In this document: in pieces, positions 23,256 to 31,587 of the stretch
Position numbering within the stretch: position 1 is the stretch's first letter
Layout of the letters: every line of letters begins with the position of its first letter
NCBI GenBank assembly: GCA_019239425.1
Contig: JAFAZX010000083.1
Coordinates: forward strand, 1-64,000
DNA length: 64,000 nucleotides
Origin: Acidobacteriota bacterium
GTDB taxonomy: Bacteria > Acidobacteriota > Blastocatellia > Pyrinomonadales > Pyrinomonadaceae
Reading direction: 5' to 3'
Notes under the pieces: generated by a model
What the model was told of the DNA's origin: nothing
Database searches by the model: none
What the model saw: the letters and a program-made list of their open reading frames with translations, nothing else
Made by a program: the position numbers and the translations under genes

Positions 23256-25529
23256 TTCTTTCCCCACCCCGCCCCAGTCTTTGTTCGGCCGCGGCCCCAT
23301 TTGGAAGACGAGCGTGGAGCCGTTGGCGATGTCGGAGTGTTTGATGAAGGGCGCGGGGAGTGGGCGCCCGTTGAGCGTGGCCGATTGGACGTAGATGTTC
23401 TCGGGCGACTGGTTCTTGGCGATGACGGTGAACGGGCCTTTCTTGTAAGGCCCCTGAAGCTTGACCGTCGCCTTGTCGAAGATGGGGCTGCCTAAGGCGT
23501 AGACCGGAGAGCCGGGCGTGACGGGGTAGAAACCCATCGCGCTGAAGATGTACCACGCGGACATCTGCCCGCAGTCGTCGTTGCCGCTCAGGCCGTCGGG
23601 CGCGTTCAGGTACTTCGTCCGCATCGTCTCGCGCACGAGCTCCTGCGTGCGCCACGCGCGGCCGACGTAGTCGAAGAGGTACGTGTAGTGGTGCCCCGGC
23701 TCGTTGTCGTGGCGGTAATGGCCGCCCGTAAAATTCTCTTCGAGCTTGGCGGCGAACTTCTCCGGCCCGCCCACCAGCTCGACCATGCCGGGCACGTCCT
23801 GCATCACGCAGAAGAGGTACGTCCAGGGGCCGCCCTCGGTGAAGCCCGGCATCCGCTCCGCCTTCGAGTTCCAACTCTCCTCGTCCCAGCGCCCGTCCGC
23901 CAGGCGCGGCCGCATGAACCCCTTCGCAGGGTCGTAGAGGTTTCGGTAGTTCTTCGAACGCTTCATCAAGACCGCGTAGTCGTCCATGCGCCCCGCGGCC
24001 TTCGCGAGCTGCGCGACGCAGAAGTCGTCGTAGGCGAACTCCAGGGTGCGCGAGACCGACTCGTCCGTCCTGTCCTGCGGCACGTAGCCGAGCTGCATGT
24101 AGTAGGTTAAGCCCCCGCGCGCCTCGAACGAAGTCCAGAGGGCGCGGTCGAGCCAGCGGCTCTTGGTGTCGCCGTCGGGCGGGGTGAAGGCGTCCTTGCG
24201 CGTCGCCTCGTAGGCTTTCTTGAGGTCGAAGTCGCCGATGCCTTTGACGTAGGCGTCGGCGATGACGCTGTCGGCGTGGGTGCCGATCATGATGCCCGTG
24301 TAGGTCGGGTTCGGCCACATCGGCATCCAGCCGCCCTCCTCGTACATCTGCACGAGCGAAGTGATCATGCCCGGCACGCGCTCCGGCTCGATCAGAATCA
24401 GCAGAGGGTGCTCGGCGCGGAACGTGTCCCAGAGCGAGTAGTCGTTGTAGGAGACGCCGTTGTGTATCTTGTCATCAAACGCGGAGTAGTAGCGGCCGTA
24501 CTCCGAGAAGGTGCGCGGGAAGAGCAGAGAGTGGTACATCGCCGTGTAGAAGTTGACGCGCTCGTCGCGCGACCCGCCTTCGACCGCGATCTTGCCCAAA
24601 GCCTCATTCCACACGCGCCGGCCGTCCGCCTTCACGCGCTCGAAGTCCCACGCCGGAATCTCTCTTCTTAAATTCTCACGCGCCTGTTCGAGACTGATGA
24701 AGGACGTGCCGACCTTGACGCCCACGACCTCGCCTTCGGCCGTCTTGAACTGCGCGTAGGCGCCGACGTGTCGGCCGGACTCCTGCGCGCGGCCGGCGGA
24801 AATCGCGTCGCCCTTCCACGTCCCCGAAGAGGCGAAAGGCTTGTCGAACTGGATGACGAAGTAGCCCCTGAAGTTCGGGAGCGGCGGGCCGAGGTGCGCA
24901 GACATGCGGTCGGGGTTGTAGCCGACGATCTCGCGCGCCGCGGCGTTGACCTGCACGAAGCCCTGCACATTCTCCGCTTCTGACTTGCACGCCGTGACGA
25001 TGACGTGCGAGGCGTCGGACGCGGGGAACCTGAAACGGAGGAAGCCCGCGCGGGTCGTCGCCGTCAGCTCCGCGCCGATCTGGCGGCCCTGCTCGCCCAT
25101 CTTGACCGAGTAGTAGTTGGGCGCGGCCCGTTCGTCTTCGTGCCTGAAGGGCAGAGTCGGCTCGGGCGTCTTCAGCTCGCCGCTGTAGGGCATGAGGCTG
25201 ACCTGCCCGTAGTCGCCCATCCAGATGGCCGGCTGGTGCGTGCCGATGAAGCCGCGGATGGTTGTGTCCTTGTGGTTGTAGGAGTAGACCGAAATCTTGT
25301 TCTCGCGCGTCCGCGCCGTCCAGTGGGTCATGCCGAAGGGGACGGCGACGCCCGGGATCATCCCGCCGTAGTCGTAGACGCTCGGGCCGGTCGTCCCGAT
25401 CATCACGTTGACCTCGTCGATGGGGTCGGCGGCCCGCGCGGTCGTGCGGCCGAACAGATTGAGGACGAGACAGACAATGAGGAGGGCGGCCGTGCGGGCG
25501 CTGCTCCGGCGGGTGTGCTTGGTCGTCAT
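23250..25529 (-). CDS. GH92 alpha-mannosidase-like glycosidase, secreted
   Basis: 759 residues from the ATG at 25529; the hydrophobic run ALLIVCLVLNLFGRTTARA is a signal peptide. The N-terminal beta-sandwich begins DPIDEVNVMIGTTG and includes GMIPGVAVPFGMTHW. The (alpha/alpha)6 domain carries family motifs YSLWDTFRAEHPL, NEPGHHYTYLFDYVG, and GNDDCGQMSAWYIFSAMGFYPV near residue 650, which contains catalytic-site acids of GH92 exo-alpha-mannosidases. These enzymes are Ca-dependent and trim alpha-linked mannose from glycans. It diverges from an Rbs-type ABC transporter operon that ends with a second GH92 gene, so mannose or manno-oligosaccharide uptake is the likely theme. Its stop codon lies in the family E repeat. 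Confidence 0.92.
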   Translation of the reverse strand: MTTKHTRRSSARTAALLIVCLVLNLFGRTTARAADPIDEVNVMIGTTGPSVYDYGGMIPGVAVPFGMTHWTARTRENKISVYSYNHKDTTIRGFIGTHQPAIWMGDYGQVSLMPYSGELKTPEPTLPFRHEDERAAPNYYSVKMGEQGRQIGAELTATTRAGFLRFRFPASDASHVIVTACKSEAENVQGFVQVNAAAREIVGYNPDRMSAHLGPPLPNFRGYFVIQFDKPFASSGTWKGDAISAGRAQESGRHVGAYAQFKTAEGEVVGVKVGTSFISLEQARENLRREIPAWDFERVKADGRRVWNEALGKIAVEGGSRDERVNFYTAMYHSLLFPRTFSEYGRYYSAFDDKIHNGVSYNDYSLWDTFRAEHPLLILIEPERVPGMITSLVQMYEEGGWMPMWPNPTYTGIMIGTHADSVIADAYVKGIGDFDLKKAYEATRKDAFTPPDGDTKSRWLDRALWTSFEARGGLTYYMQLGYVPQDRTDESVSRTLEFAYDDFCVAQLAKAAGRMDDYAVLMKRSKNYRNLYDPAKGFMRPRLADGRWDEESWNSKAERMPGFTEGGPWTYLFCVMQDVPGMVELVGGPEKFAAKLEENFTGGHYRHDNEPGHHYTYLFDYVGRAWRTQELVRETMRTKYLNAPDGLSGNDDCGQMSAWYIFSAMGFYPVTPGSPVYALGSPIFDKATVKLQGPYKKGPFTVIAKNQSPENIYVQSATLNGRPLPAPFIKHSDIANGSTLVFQMGPRPNKDWGGVGKEK

Positions 25530-25561
25530 GTTTATAAGGGTTCCTGCGGCGGAAATAGGTG

Positions 25562-25590
25562 TTGACAGGGCAGCCATTTAACTGCACTAT
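25562..25590 (+). promoter_or_regulatory. Possible promoter for the sugar ABC transporter operon
   Basis: TTGACA at 25562-25567 is followed after 17 bases by CACTAT (25585-25590, 3 of 6 matches to the -10). It would read into the ABC ATPase gene through the family B repeat. Confidence 0.3.
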
Positions 25591-25673
25591 CCTTCCGCTT
25601 GTCGAGCGGTTTCTTCCGTCGCGTTCTGAATATCTTCAGCAATCTAATTTTCAATCGGGCGCGTCCGCTACCG

Positions 25674-25765
25674 GGTCAGAACCACCCGCGGTAGCGGGTG
25701 GCCCGTGGTTATACGGTAGTGCCGAGTTGCAAAGGGCCACCCGCTACCGCGGGTGGTTCTGACCT
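25674..25765. repeat. Intergenic inverted repeat, family B copy 3
   Basis: GGGTCAGAACCACCCGCGGT pairs with CCGCGGGTGGTTCTGACC; an inner section repeats the palindrome (GCGGGTGGCCC and GGGCCACCCGC). It ends just before the start of the ABC ATPase gene. Confidence 0.9.
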
Positions 25766-25770
25766 GTCTA

Positions 25771-27258
25771 ATGACTGACGCGCCCGTCCTGGAGATGCGA
25801 GAGATTCGGAAGACCTTCCCCGGCGTCCTGGCGCTGGACGGGGTGGACTTTGAGCTGCGCCGGGGCGAGGTGCACATCCTCTTAGGCGAGAACGGCGCGG
25901 GCAAGTCCACGCTGATGAAAATCCTGAGCGGCGCCTACCAGAAGTCGGCCGGCCGTGTCACGCTCGACGGGAATGAGATTGAGGTCAAGAACCCCGCGCA
26001 CGCGCAAAGCTTAGGCATCGCGACCATCTACCAGGAGTTCAACCTCGTCCCGCACCTCTCGGTCGGCGAGAACATCTTCCTCGGCCGCGAGCCCGTGCGC
26101 CTCGGCTTCATCGAACGCCGCGAGGTCAACCGCCGCGCGTCCGAAATCCTGCACGGCCTCGGCCTCGACCTCGACCCGCGCCGGCCCGTGAAGGGCTTGC
26201 GGGTCGCCGAGCAGCAGATGGTCGAGGTCGCCAAGGCGCTCTCCTTAGACGCGCGCGTCCTCATCATGGACGAGCCGACCGCGGCGCTCACCGAGCACGA
26301 GATTAAGGAACTCTTCGAGGCCATCCGCGGCCTGAAGGCGAAGGGCGTCTCGGTCGTCTACATCTCGCACCGGATGGAGGAGCTGTTCGAGATCGGCGAC
26401 CGCGTCACGGTCTTGCGCGACGGCCGCTCTACGGGGACGTTCGACGTGCGTGAGACGAACAAGTTCGAGCTGATCCGCCTGATGGTCAACCGCGACCTGA
26501 CGGAACTCTTCCCCAAAGAGCACGCCGCGCGCGGCGCGGAGGTTTTAAGGGTCGAAGGCTTGACGACGCGCGGCGGACTCCGCGACGTGAGCTTCTCGCT
26601 TCATCAGGGCGAAGTCCTGGGTATCGCCGGCCTGCTCGGCGCGGGGCGGACGGAGCTCGCGCGCGCCATCTTCGGGCTGGACAAGGTTGAGCGCGGGATG
26701 GTTAGCATCAACGGCCAAGTCAAACGCATCGGCTCGCCCCGCGCGGCCATCAACTCAGGACTCGGCTTCCTCACCGAAGACCGAAAGGCGCAGGGGCTCG
26801 TCCTCCCGCTCTCGGTCAAGGACAACCTCTGCCTGCCGAGCGTGGACAAGTTCACACGGCTCGGCTTCGTGGACGCGAAGCGCGAGCGGCAGGCGGCCGA
26901 CCGCTACGTGAAGGAGCTGCGCATACGCACGCCGGGTCTCGAACAGAAGGTCGTGTACCTGAGCGGCGGCAACCAGCAGAAGGTCGTGCTTTCCAAGTGG
27001 CTCTGCTCCGAGGCGGAAATCTTCATCTTCGACGAGCCGACGCGCGGCGTGGACGTGGGCGCGAAGGCGGAGATTTACCAACTGATGAACCGGCTCGCCG
27101 CGGCGGGCGTCGCCATCATCATGATCTCTTCGGAGCTGCCCGAAATCCTGGGGATGAGCGACCGCATCCTCGTCATGCGCGCGGGGACAATCGCGTGCGA
27201 GTTCGGCGCCGGGGAAGCGACACAGGAAAAGATACTCGAATGCGCGCTCGGGGAATAG
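25771..27258 (+). CDS. Sugar ABC transporter ATP-binding protein (RbsA/MglA type)
   Basis: 495 residues from the ATG at 25771. Two ABC domains in tandem: the first with Walker A GENGAGKST, Q-loop IYQEFNLVPHLSV, signature LRVAEQQMVEVAKAL and Walker B LIMDEPTAALT; the second with the degenerate Walker A GLLGAGRTEL and signature LSGGNQQKVVLSKWL. This double architecture is specific to monosaccharide importers of the Rbs/Mgl/Xyl class. It overlaps the permease gene by 19 bases. Sugar inferred from the flanking GH92 enzymes is mannose or a related hexose. Confidence 0.93.
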   Translation: MTDAPVLEMREIRKTFPGVLALDGVDFELRRGEVHILLGENGAGKSTLMKILSGAYQKSAGRVTLDGNEIEVKNPAHAQSLGIATIYQEFNLVPHLSVGENIFLGREPVRLGFIERREVNRRASEILHGLGLDLDPRRPVKGLRVAEQQMVEVAKALSLDARVLIMDEPTAALTEHEIKELFEAIRGLKAKGVSVVYISHRMEELFEIGDRVTVLRDGRSTGTFDVRETNKFELIRLMVNRDLTELFPKEHAARGAEVLRVEGLTTRGGLRDVSFSLHQGEVLGIAGLLGAGRTELARAIFGLDKVERGMVSINGQVKRIGSPRAAINSGLGFLTEDRKAQGLVLPLSVKDNLCLPSVDKFTRLGFVDAKRERQAADRYVKELRIRTPGLEQKVVYLSGGNQQKVVLSKWLCSEAEIFIFDEPTRGVDVGAKAEIYQLMNRLAAAGVAIIMISSELPEILGMSDRILVMRAGTIACEFGAGEATQEKILECALGE

Positions 27259-28205
27259 GACAGTCCTCCAACTTCTTCTCGCACTACGCGCGCCAGCTCG
27301 GCACGCTGTCGGGGCTTTTGGGCCTCTGCGTCGTGCTGTGGGCCGCGACGCCCTTCTTCCTGACTGTCTCGAACCTCCTCAACGTCGCCGAGCAGGCGGC
27401 CATCATCGCCATCGTCGCCGTCGGCATGACCTTTGTCATCATCACGGGCGGCATCGACCTCTCGGTCGGCTCGGTGCTCGCCTTCGCGGGCGTCGTCATG
27501 GCGGAGGCGCTGCACAGAGACGTGCCCGTGCCTCTGGCGCTCGCCGTCGCGCTGGGGACGGGACTCTTCTGCGGGCTCGTGAACGGCGCGCTCATCACGT
27601 TGGGAAGACTGCCGCCCTTCATCGCGACGCTCGGGATGATGAGCGTGGCGCGCGGGACAGCCCTGATGTTCACGGAGGGCAGGCCGGTCTCGGGCTTCTC
27701 GGGCGGCTTCAGGTCGCTGGCGACGGGAGAAGTTTTGGGCCTGCCGATCTCGGTCGTCATCATGGTCGGCGTCTACGTCCTCGCGCACGTCGTTTTGACG
27801 CGGACGAAGCTCGGGCGCTACACGTACGCCATCGGCGGGAACGAGGAGGCGGCGCTCCTCTCGGGCGTCAACGTCAAACTCTACAAGGCGGCCGTCTACG
27901 GCATCTCCGGCATGCTGAGCGGGCTGGCAGCCGTCCTGCTCACGGCGCGGCTCAACTCGGCGCAGCCCATCGCGGGGATGATGTACGAGCTGGACGCCAT
28001 CGCCGCGACCGTCATCGGCGGGACGAGCCTTCTCGGCGGCGAGGGCACGGTGGTCGGCACGCTCATCGGCGCGCTCATCATGGCCGTCCTGCGCAACGGC
28101 CTCAACATCCTCGGCGTCTCCTCCTTCGTCCAGCAGGTCGTCATCGGCTCGGTCATCATCACGGCCGTGCTCATCGACATGTGGCTGAAGCGGCGCGCCG
28201 GATAA
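27240..28205 (+). CDS. Sugar ABC transporter permease (RbsC type)
   Basis: 321 residues from the ATG at 27240, overlapping the ATPase gene. Eight to ten hydrophobic segments. The RbsC motifs are present: VGMTFVIITGGIDLSVGSVL, GLVNGALITLGRLPPFIATLG, YAIGGNEEAALLSGVNV, and the late GGTSLLGGEGTVVGTLIGAL. It forms the membrane channel of the importer. A family A repeat separates it from the binding-protein gene. Confidence 0.93.
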   Translation: MRARGIGQSSNFFSHYARQLGTLSGLLGLCVVLWAATPFFLTVSNLLNVAEQAAIIAIVAVGMTFVIITGGIDLSVGSVLAFAGVVMAEALHRDVPVPLALAVALGTGLFCGLVNGALITLGRLPPFIATLGMMSVARGTALMFTEGRPVSGFSGGFRSLATGEVLGLPISVVIMVGVYVLAHVVLTRTKLGRYTYAIGGNEEAALLSGVNVKLYKAAVYGISGMLSGLAAVLLTARLNSAQPIAGMMYELDAIAATVIGGTSLLGGEGTVVGTLIGALIMAVLRNGLNILGVSSFVQQVVIGSVIITAVLIDMWLKRRAG

Positions 28206-28209
28206 AGAA

Positions 28210-28294
28210 TTAACCACAGAGACACAGAGACACAGCTAAAACGCAGCTTCATCTTTAGCTCTCGACAAGCTGTGCCTCTGTGTCTCTGTGGTGA
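28210..28294. repeat. Intergenic inverted repeat, family A copy 2
   Basis: TTAACCACAGAGACACAGAG...GCTGTGCCTCTGTGTCTCTGTGGTGAA between the permease and binding-protein genes of one operon. As an RNA hairpin it could separate expression levels of the two, since binding proteins usually need more copies. Confidence 0.9.
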
Positions 28295-28333
28295 AAACTC
28301 TCTGCCATATTCGACTTCAAAGGAGAAATATCT

Positions 28334-29293
28334 ATGAAGAAGGGTTTAGTTTTACTCCTGCTGGCGGCCTTATCCTTAAGCCTCACGAACTGTCAGCGCG
28401 GCGGCGAGCAGGCGGGCGGCGGCCGGCAGCGCATCGCCCTCGTGATGAAGACCGCGAACAACCCCTTCTTCATCGAGATGCAGAAGGGCGCCGAAGAGGC
28501 CGCGAAGCGCCTGAACGTCGAACTCGTCGTGCAGGCCGCCGAGCGCGAGGTCGACGTCGAGAAGCAGATGCAGATCGTCGAGAACCTCATCCAGACGCAC
28601 GTCGCCGCGCTCTGCGTCACGCCCTCCGGCTCGCGCGAGATCGTCCCCGCGATTGATAAGGCCAACAAGGCGAACATCCCCGTCGTCATCGTGGACACGC
28701 GCGTGGACGCGAAGGCCCTGGCCGACTCGGGCGGCCGAGTGGCGACCTTCATCGGATCGGACAACTACGAGGGCGGCAAGGTCGCGGGCGAGTTCCTCGC
28801 CAAGCACCTGAACGGCAAGGGCAAGGTCGCGGTGCTCGAAGGGATTCCCGGCCACGAGACCGGCGACTCGCGCCTGCGCGGTTTCCGCGACGCGCTGAAG
28901 GCGACGCCCGGGATAGAGATCGTCGCCTCGCAGACGGCGAACTGGGAGCGCGACCAGGGCTTCAACGTCTTCCAGAACATCCTCCAGTCGCACCCGGACG
29001 TTTCGGCCGTCTTCGCGTGCAGCGACCTGATGGCCCTGGGCGCGGTCGAGGCCATCGCCGCCGCGAAGAAGACCGGCCAGATCGCCGTCGTCGGCTTCGA
29101 CGCGCTCGCGGAGGCGCGCGACGCCATCAAGCAGGGCTCGATGGTCGCGACGGTCGCGCAGTCGCCCGACCGCATGGGCGCGATGGCGGTCGAGAACGCC
29201 GTCAAGCTGCTCAAGGGCGAGCAGGTTCAGCCCGAGTTCGTCGTCCCCATCAAGCTCGTCACGAAAGAGACCCTGTCCGAAGGCGGCAAATGA
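28334..29293 (+). CDS. Sugar-binding lipoprotein of the ABC transporter (RbsB type)
   Basis: 319 residues with a lipoprotein signal MKKGLVLLLLAALSLSLTNC; Cys20 is the likely lipidation site although Asn at -1 is unusual for a lipobox. The mature part is a type 1 periplasmic binding protein: IALVMKTANNPFFIEMQKGAEEAA, VTPSGSREIVPAI, IPVVIVDTRVD, EGIPGHETGDSRLRGF, and FACSDLMALGAVEA. It captures a monosaccharide for the importer. The stop overlaps the next gene's ATG as ATGA, so GH92 is co-translated with transporter components. Confidence 0.92.
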   Translation: MKKGLVLLLLAALSLSLTNCQRGGEQAGGGRQRIALVMKTANNPFFIEMQKGAEEAAKRLNVELVVQAAEREVDVEKQMQIVENLIQTHVAALCVTPSGSREIVPAIDKANKANIPVVIVDTRVDAKALADSGGRVATFIGSDNYEGGKVAGEFLAKHLNGKGKVAVLEGIPGHETGDSRLRGFRDALKATPGIEIVASQTANWERDQGFNVFQNILQSHPDVSAVFACSDLMALGAVEAIAAAKKTGQIAVVGFDALAEARDAIKQGSMVATVAQSPDRMGAMAVENAVKLLKGEQVQPEFVVPIKLVTKETLSEGGK

Positions 29294-31563
29294 CCGATTT
29301 GAAATTTCAAATTTCGAATTTCAAATTTCGAACCCTGGCGCTCGCGCTCCTGCTGTCTCAGGCGTCGCCGACCTTCTCACAAGCGGGCCGGCGCTTGATT
29401 GACTACGCGGACCCTTTCGTCGGGACGGAGAACGGCGGGAACATCGTGCCGGGCGCGCAGGTGCCGTTCGGGTTTGTGCACGTCAGCCCCGACACCGAGC
29501 GGCCGAACACCGCCGGCTACAACCCGCGCGGAGCGATCCGCGGCTTCAGCCAGACGCACGTCTCCGGCACGGGCGGCGCGAGCAAGTACGGCAACTTCCT
29601 GACGACGCCGCTCGTGGGCGCGCTGCGCGTCGAAGACTTAGCCTCTCCGAAGGCCGAAGAGTCGGCCTCGCCCGGCTACTACTCCGTGCGGCTCACGCGT
29701 TCGGACGTGCGCGCCGAGCTGACCGCGACGCGGCTCGTCGCGCTCCACCGCTACACGTTCCCCGCTTCGAAGCTCGCGCACCTGCTGATTGAAGCCAGTT
29801 CCGTCGTGCAGCCGGAGACGGGCCGCAACGCCGTCAAGAACCAGAGGCCCGTCGATGCCTGGGTGCGCGTCGTCGCGCCGAACCGCATCGAGGGCAGCGG
29901 CAACTTCGTCGGCGGCTGGAACCCTTCCGCCTACACCATCCACTTCTCCGCCGAGTTCTCGCGCCCCTTCAAGGCCTCCGGCACGTGGCGCGACGAACGC
30001 GTCGAGCCGGGCACGGCCGCCGCCGCCAACGAGGGCCGGGTCGGCGCCTACGCCACCTTCGACACGACCGACGACCCCGTAGTGTTGATGAAAGTCGGCG
30101 TCTCTTTCGTCAGCCCCGAGAGAGCGCGCGCCAACCTCCTGCGCGAAGCGCCGGGCTGGGACTTCGACGGCGTGCGGAGACGGGCCGAGGCGGCGTGGGA
30201 GGAGGCGCTCGGAAAGATAAAGGTCGAGGGCGGCACCGAAGAGCAGCGCCGAATCTTCTACACGGCGCTCTTCCACTGCCACTACATGCCGCACGACGTT
30301 TCGGGCGAGAACGCGTGGTGGGAGTCGGCGGAGCCGCACTACGAGGACTACTACGCCATCTGGGACACGTTCCGCACGCACTTCCCTCTCCTGCTCCTGA
30401 TTCAACCAGAGCGTCACCGAGACATGGTGCGCTCGCTCGTGGACACGTACGCGCACACCGGCTGGATGCCCGACTCGCGCATCGCGGGAGCGAACGGCAT
30501 GACGCAGGGCGGCTCGAACGGCGACGTGGTCGTGGCCGACGCCGCCGTGAAGGGCGTGCGCGGGATTAACTACCTGAAGGCTTACGAGGCGCTCGTCAAG
30601 AACGCGGAGGTCGAGAGCGCGCGGCCGCTCTACGAGGGGCGCGCGCTCTCGGAGTACAAGCGGCTCGGCTACGTCTCTCTGAACTACCCGCGCTCGGCCT
30701 CGCGCACGGTCGAGTACGCCTACGACGACTTCTGCGTCGCGCAGTTGGCGCGGGTGTTAGGGAAGGCGGGAGAGAGCCGGAAGTACCTTGAGCGCTCGAA
30801 GAACTGGGCGAACGTGTGGAGCGACGAGACGCGCTCGGCGCGGCCGCGGTTCGAGGACGGGCGTTGGCTCACGCCCTTCACGCCCGAGCACTTCTACCCC
30901 GACAGGCAGTTCAGCTACTGGGACGCGCCGTTCTACGAAGGCAGCGGCTACATCTACGGCACCTACGTCCCGCACGACGCGCGGGGGCTCATCGAACGCC
31001 TGGGCGGAGACGAGAAGTTCGTCGCGTGGCTCGACGCGTTCTTCGAGAATTCGCCGACGCGCGAACGCGGCTTCAATCCCGGCCTCTACAACCACAACAA
31101 CGAGCCGAACTTCCTCGCCGCCTTCCTCTACACGCACGCCGGCCGCCCCGACCGCACGCAGCAGCGCGTCCGACGGATACTCGTGACCGAGTACCTGACC
31201 GGCCCCGGCGGCCTGCCGGGCAACGACGACAGCGGCGCGATGTCTTCGTGGTACGTCTGGGCCGCGGTCGGCCTCTACCCGAACGCCGGCCAGCCCTTCT
31301 ACTACATCGCGAGTCCGCTCTTCGAGCGCTCGACGATTGACCTCGGCGGCCGTGCTTTTATCGTCGAGGCGCGGGACGTTTCCGAGGCGAACCTCTACGT
31401 CCAGTCGGCGACGCTCAACGGCCGCCCGCTCGCGCGCGCGTGGCTCAAACACCAGGAGGTCGCCGCGGGCGGCCGCCTCGTCCTGCGCATGGGGCCGCAG
31501 CCTTCCGCCTGGGGCCGCGACGAACGGCCGCCGTCCATGTCAGGTCAGAACCACCCGCGGTAG
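29290..31563 (+). CDS. GH92 alpha-mannosidase-like glycosidase, secreted (second copy)
   Basis: 757 residues from an ATG overlapping the binding-protein stop. The first 14 codons (TDLKFQISNFKFR) come from an AT-rich palindromic repeat, then LALALLLSQASPTFSQA forms the signal core. Family motifs include YADPFVGTENGGNIVPGAQ, YAIWDTFRTHFPLL, HNNEPNFLAAFLYTHAGRP and GNDDSGAMSSWYVWAAVGLYP near residue 645. It is clearly paralogous to, but divergent from, the enzyme at 23250-25529, which suggests different linkage preference. The C-terminus SGQNHPR and the stop codon lie in a family B repeat. Confidence 0.92.
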   Translation: MTDLKFQISNFKFRTLALALLLSQASPTFSQAGRRLIDYADPFVGTENGGNIVPGAQVPFGFVHVSPDTERPNTAGYNPRGAIRGFSQTHVSGTGGASKYGNFLTTPLVGALRVEDLASPKAEESASPGYYSVRLTRSDVRAELTATRLVALHRYTFPASKLAHLLIEASSVVQPETGRNAVKNQRPVDAWVRVVAPNRIEGSGNFVGGWNPSAYTIHFSAEFSRPFKASGTWRDERVEPGTAAAANEGRVGAYATFDTTDDPVVLMKVGVSFVSPERARANLLREAPGWDFDGVRRRAEAAWEEALGKIKVEGGTEEQRRIFYTALFHCHYMPHDVSGENAWWESAEPHYEDYYAIWDTFRTHFPLLLLIQPERHRDMVRSLVDTYAHTGWMPDSRIAGANGMTQGGSNGDVVVADAAVKGVRGINYLKAYEALVKNAEVESARPLYEGRALSEYKRLGYVSLNYPRSASRTVEYAYDDFCVAQLARVLGKAGESRKYLERSKNWANVWSDETRSARPRFEDGRWLTPFTPEHFYPDRQFSYWDAPFYEGSGYIYGTYVPHDARGLIERLGGDEKFVAWLDAFFENSPTRERGFNPGLYNHNNEPNFLAAFLYTHAGRPDRTQQRVRRILVTEYLTGPGGLPGNDDSGAMSSWYVWAAVGLYPNAGQPFYYIASPLFERSTIDLGGRAFIVEARDVSEANLYVQSATLNGRPLARAWLKHQEVAAGGRLVLRMGPQPSAWGRDERPPSMSGQNHPR
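29298..29332. repeat. AT-rich palindromic repeat at the GH92 initiation region
   Basis: Two near-identical 17-bp blocks, TTTGAAATTTCAAATTTC and GAATTTCAAATTTCGAA, are self-complementary. This stretch is far richer in A/T than its surroundings and is translated as the start of the signal peptide. Confidence 0.8.
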
Positions 31564-31579
31564 CGGATGGTTCTGACCA
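31542..31579. repeat. Family B inverted repeat, compact copy 4
   Basis: AGGTCAGAACCACCCGCGGT directly abuts AGCGGATGGTTCTGACC, so only the outer hairpin is left. It overlaps the last codons of the GH92 gene. Confidence 0.85.
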
Positions 31580-31587
31580 CTATTCCA

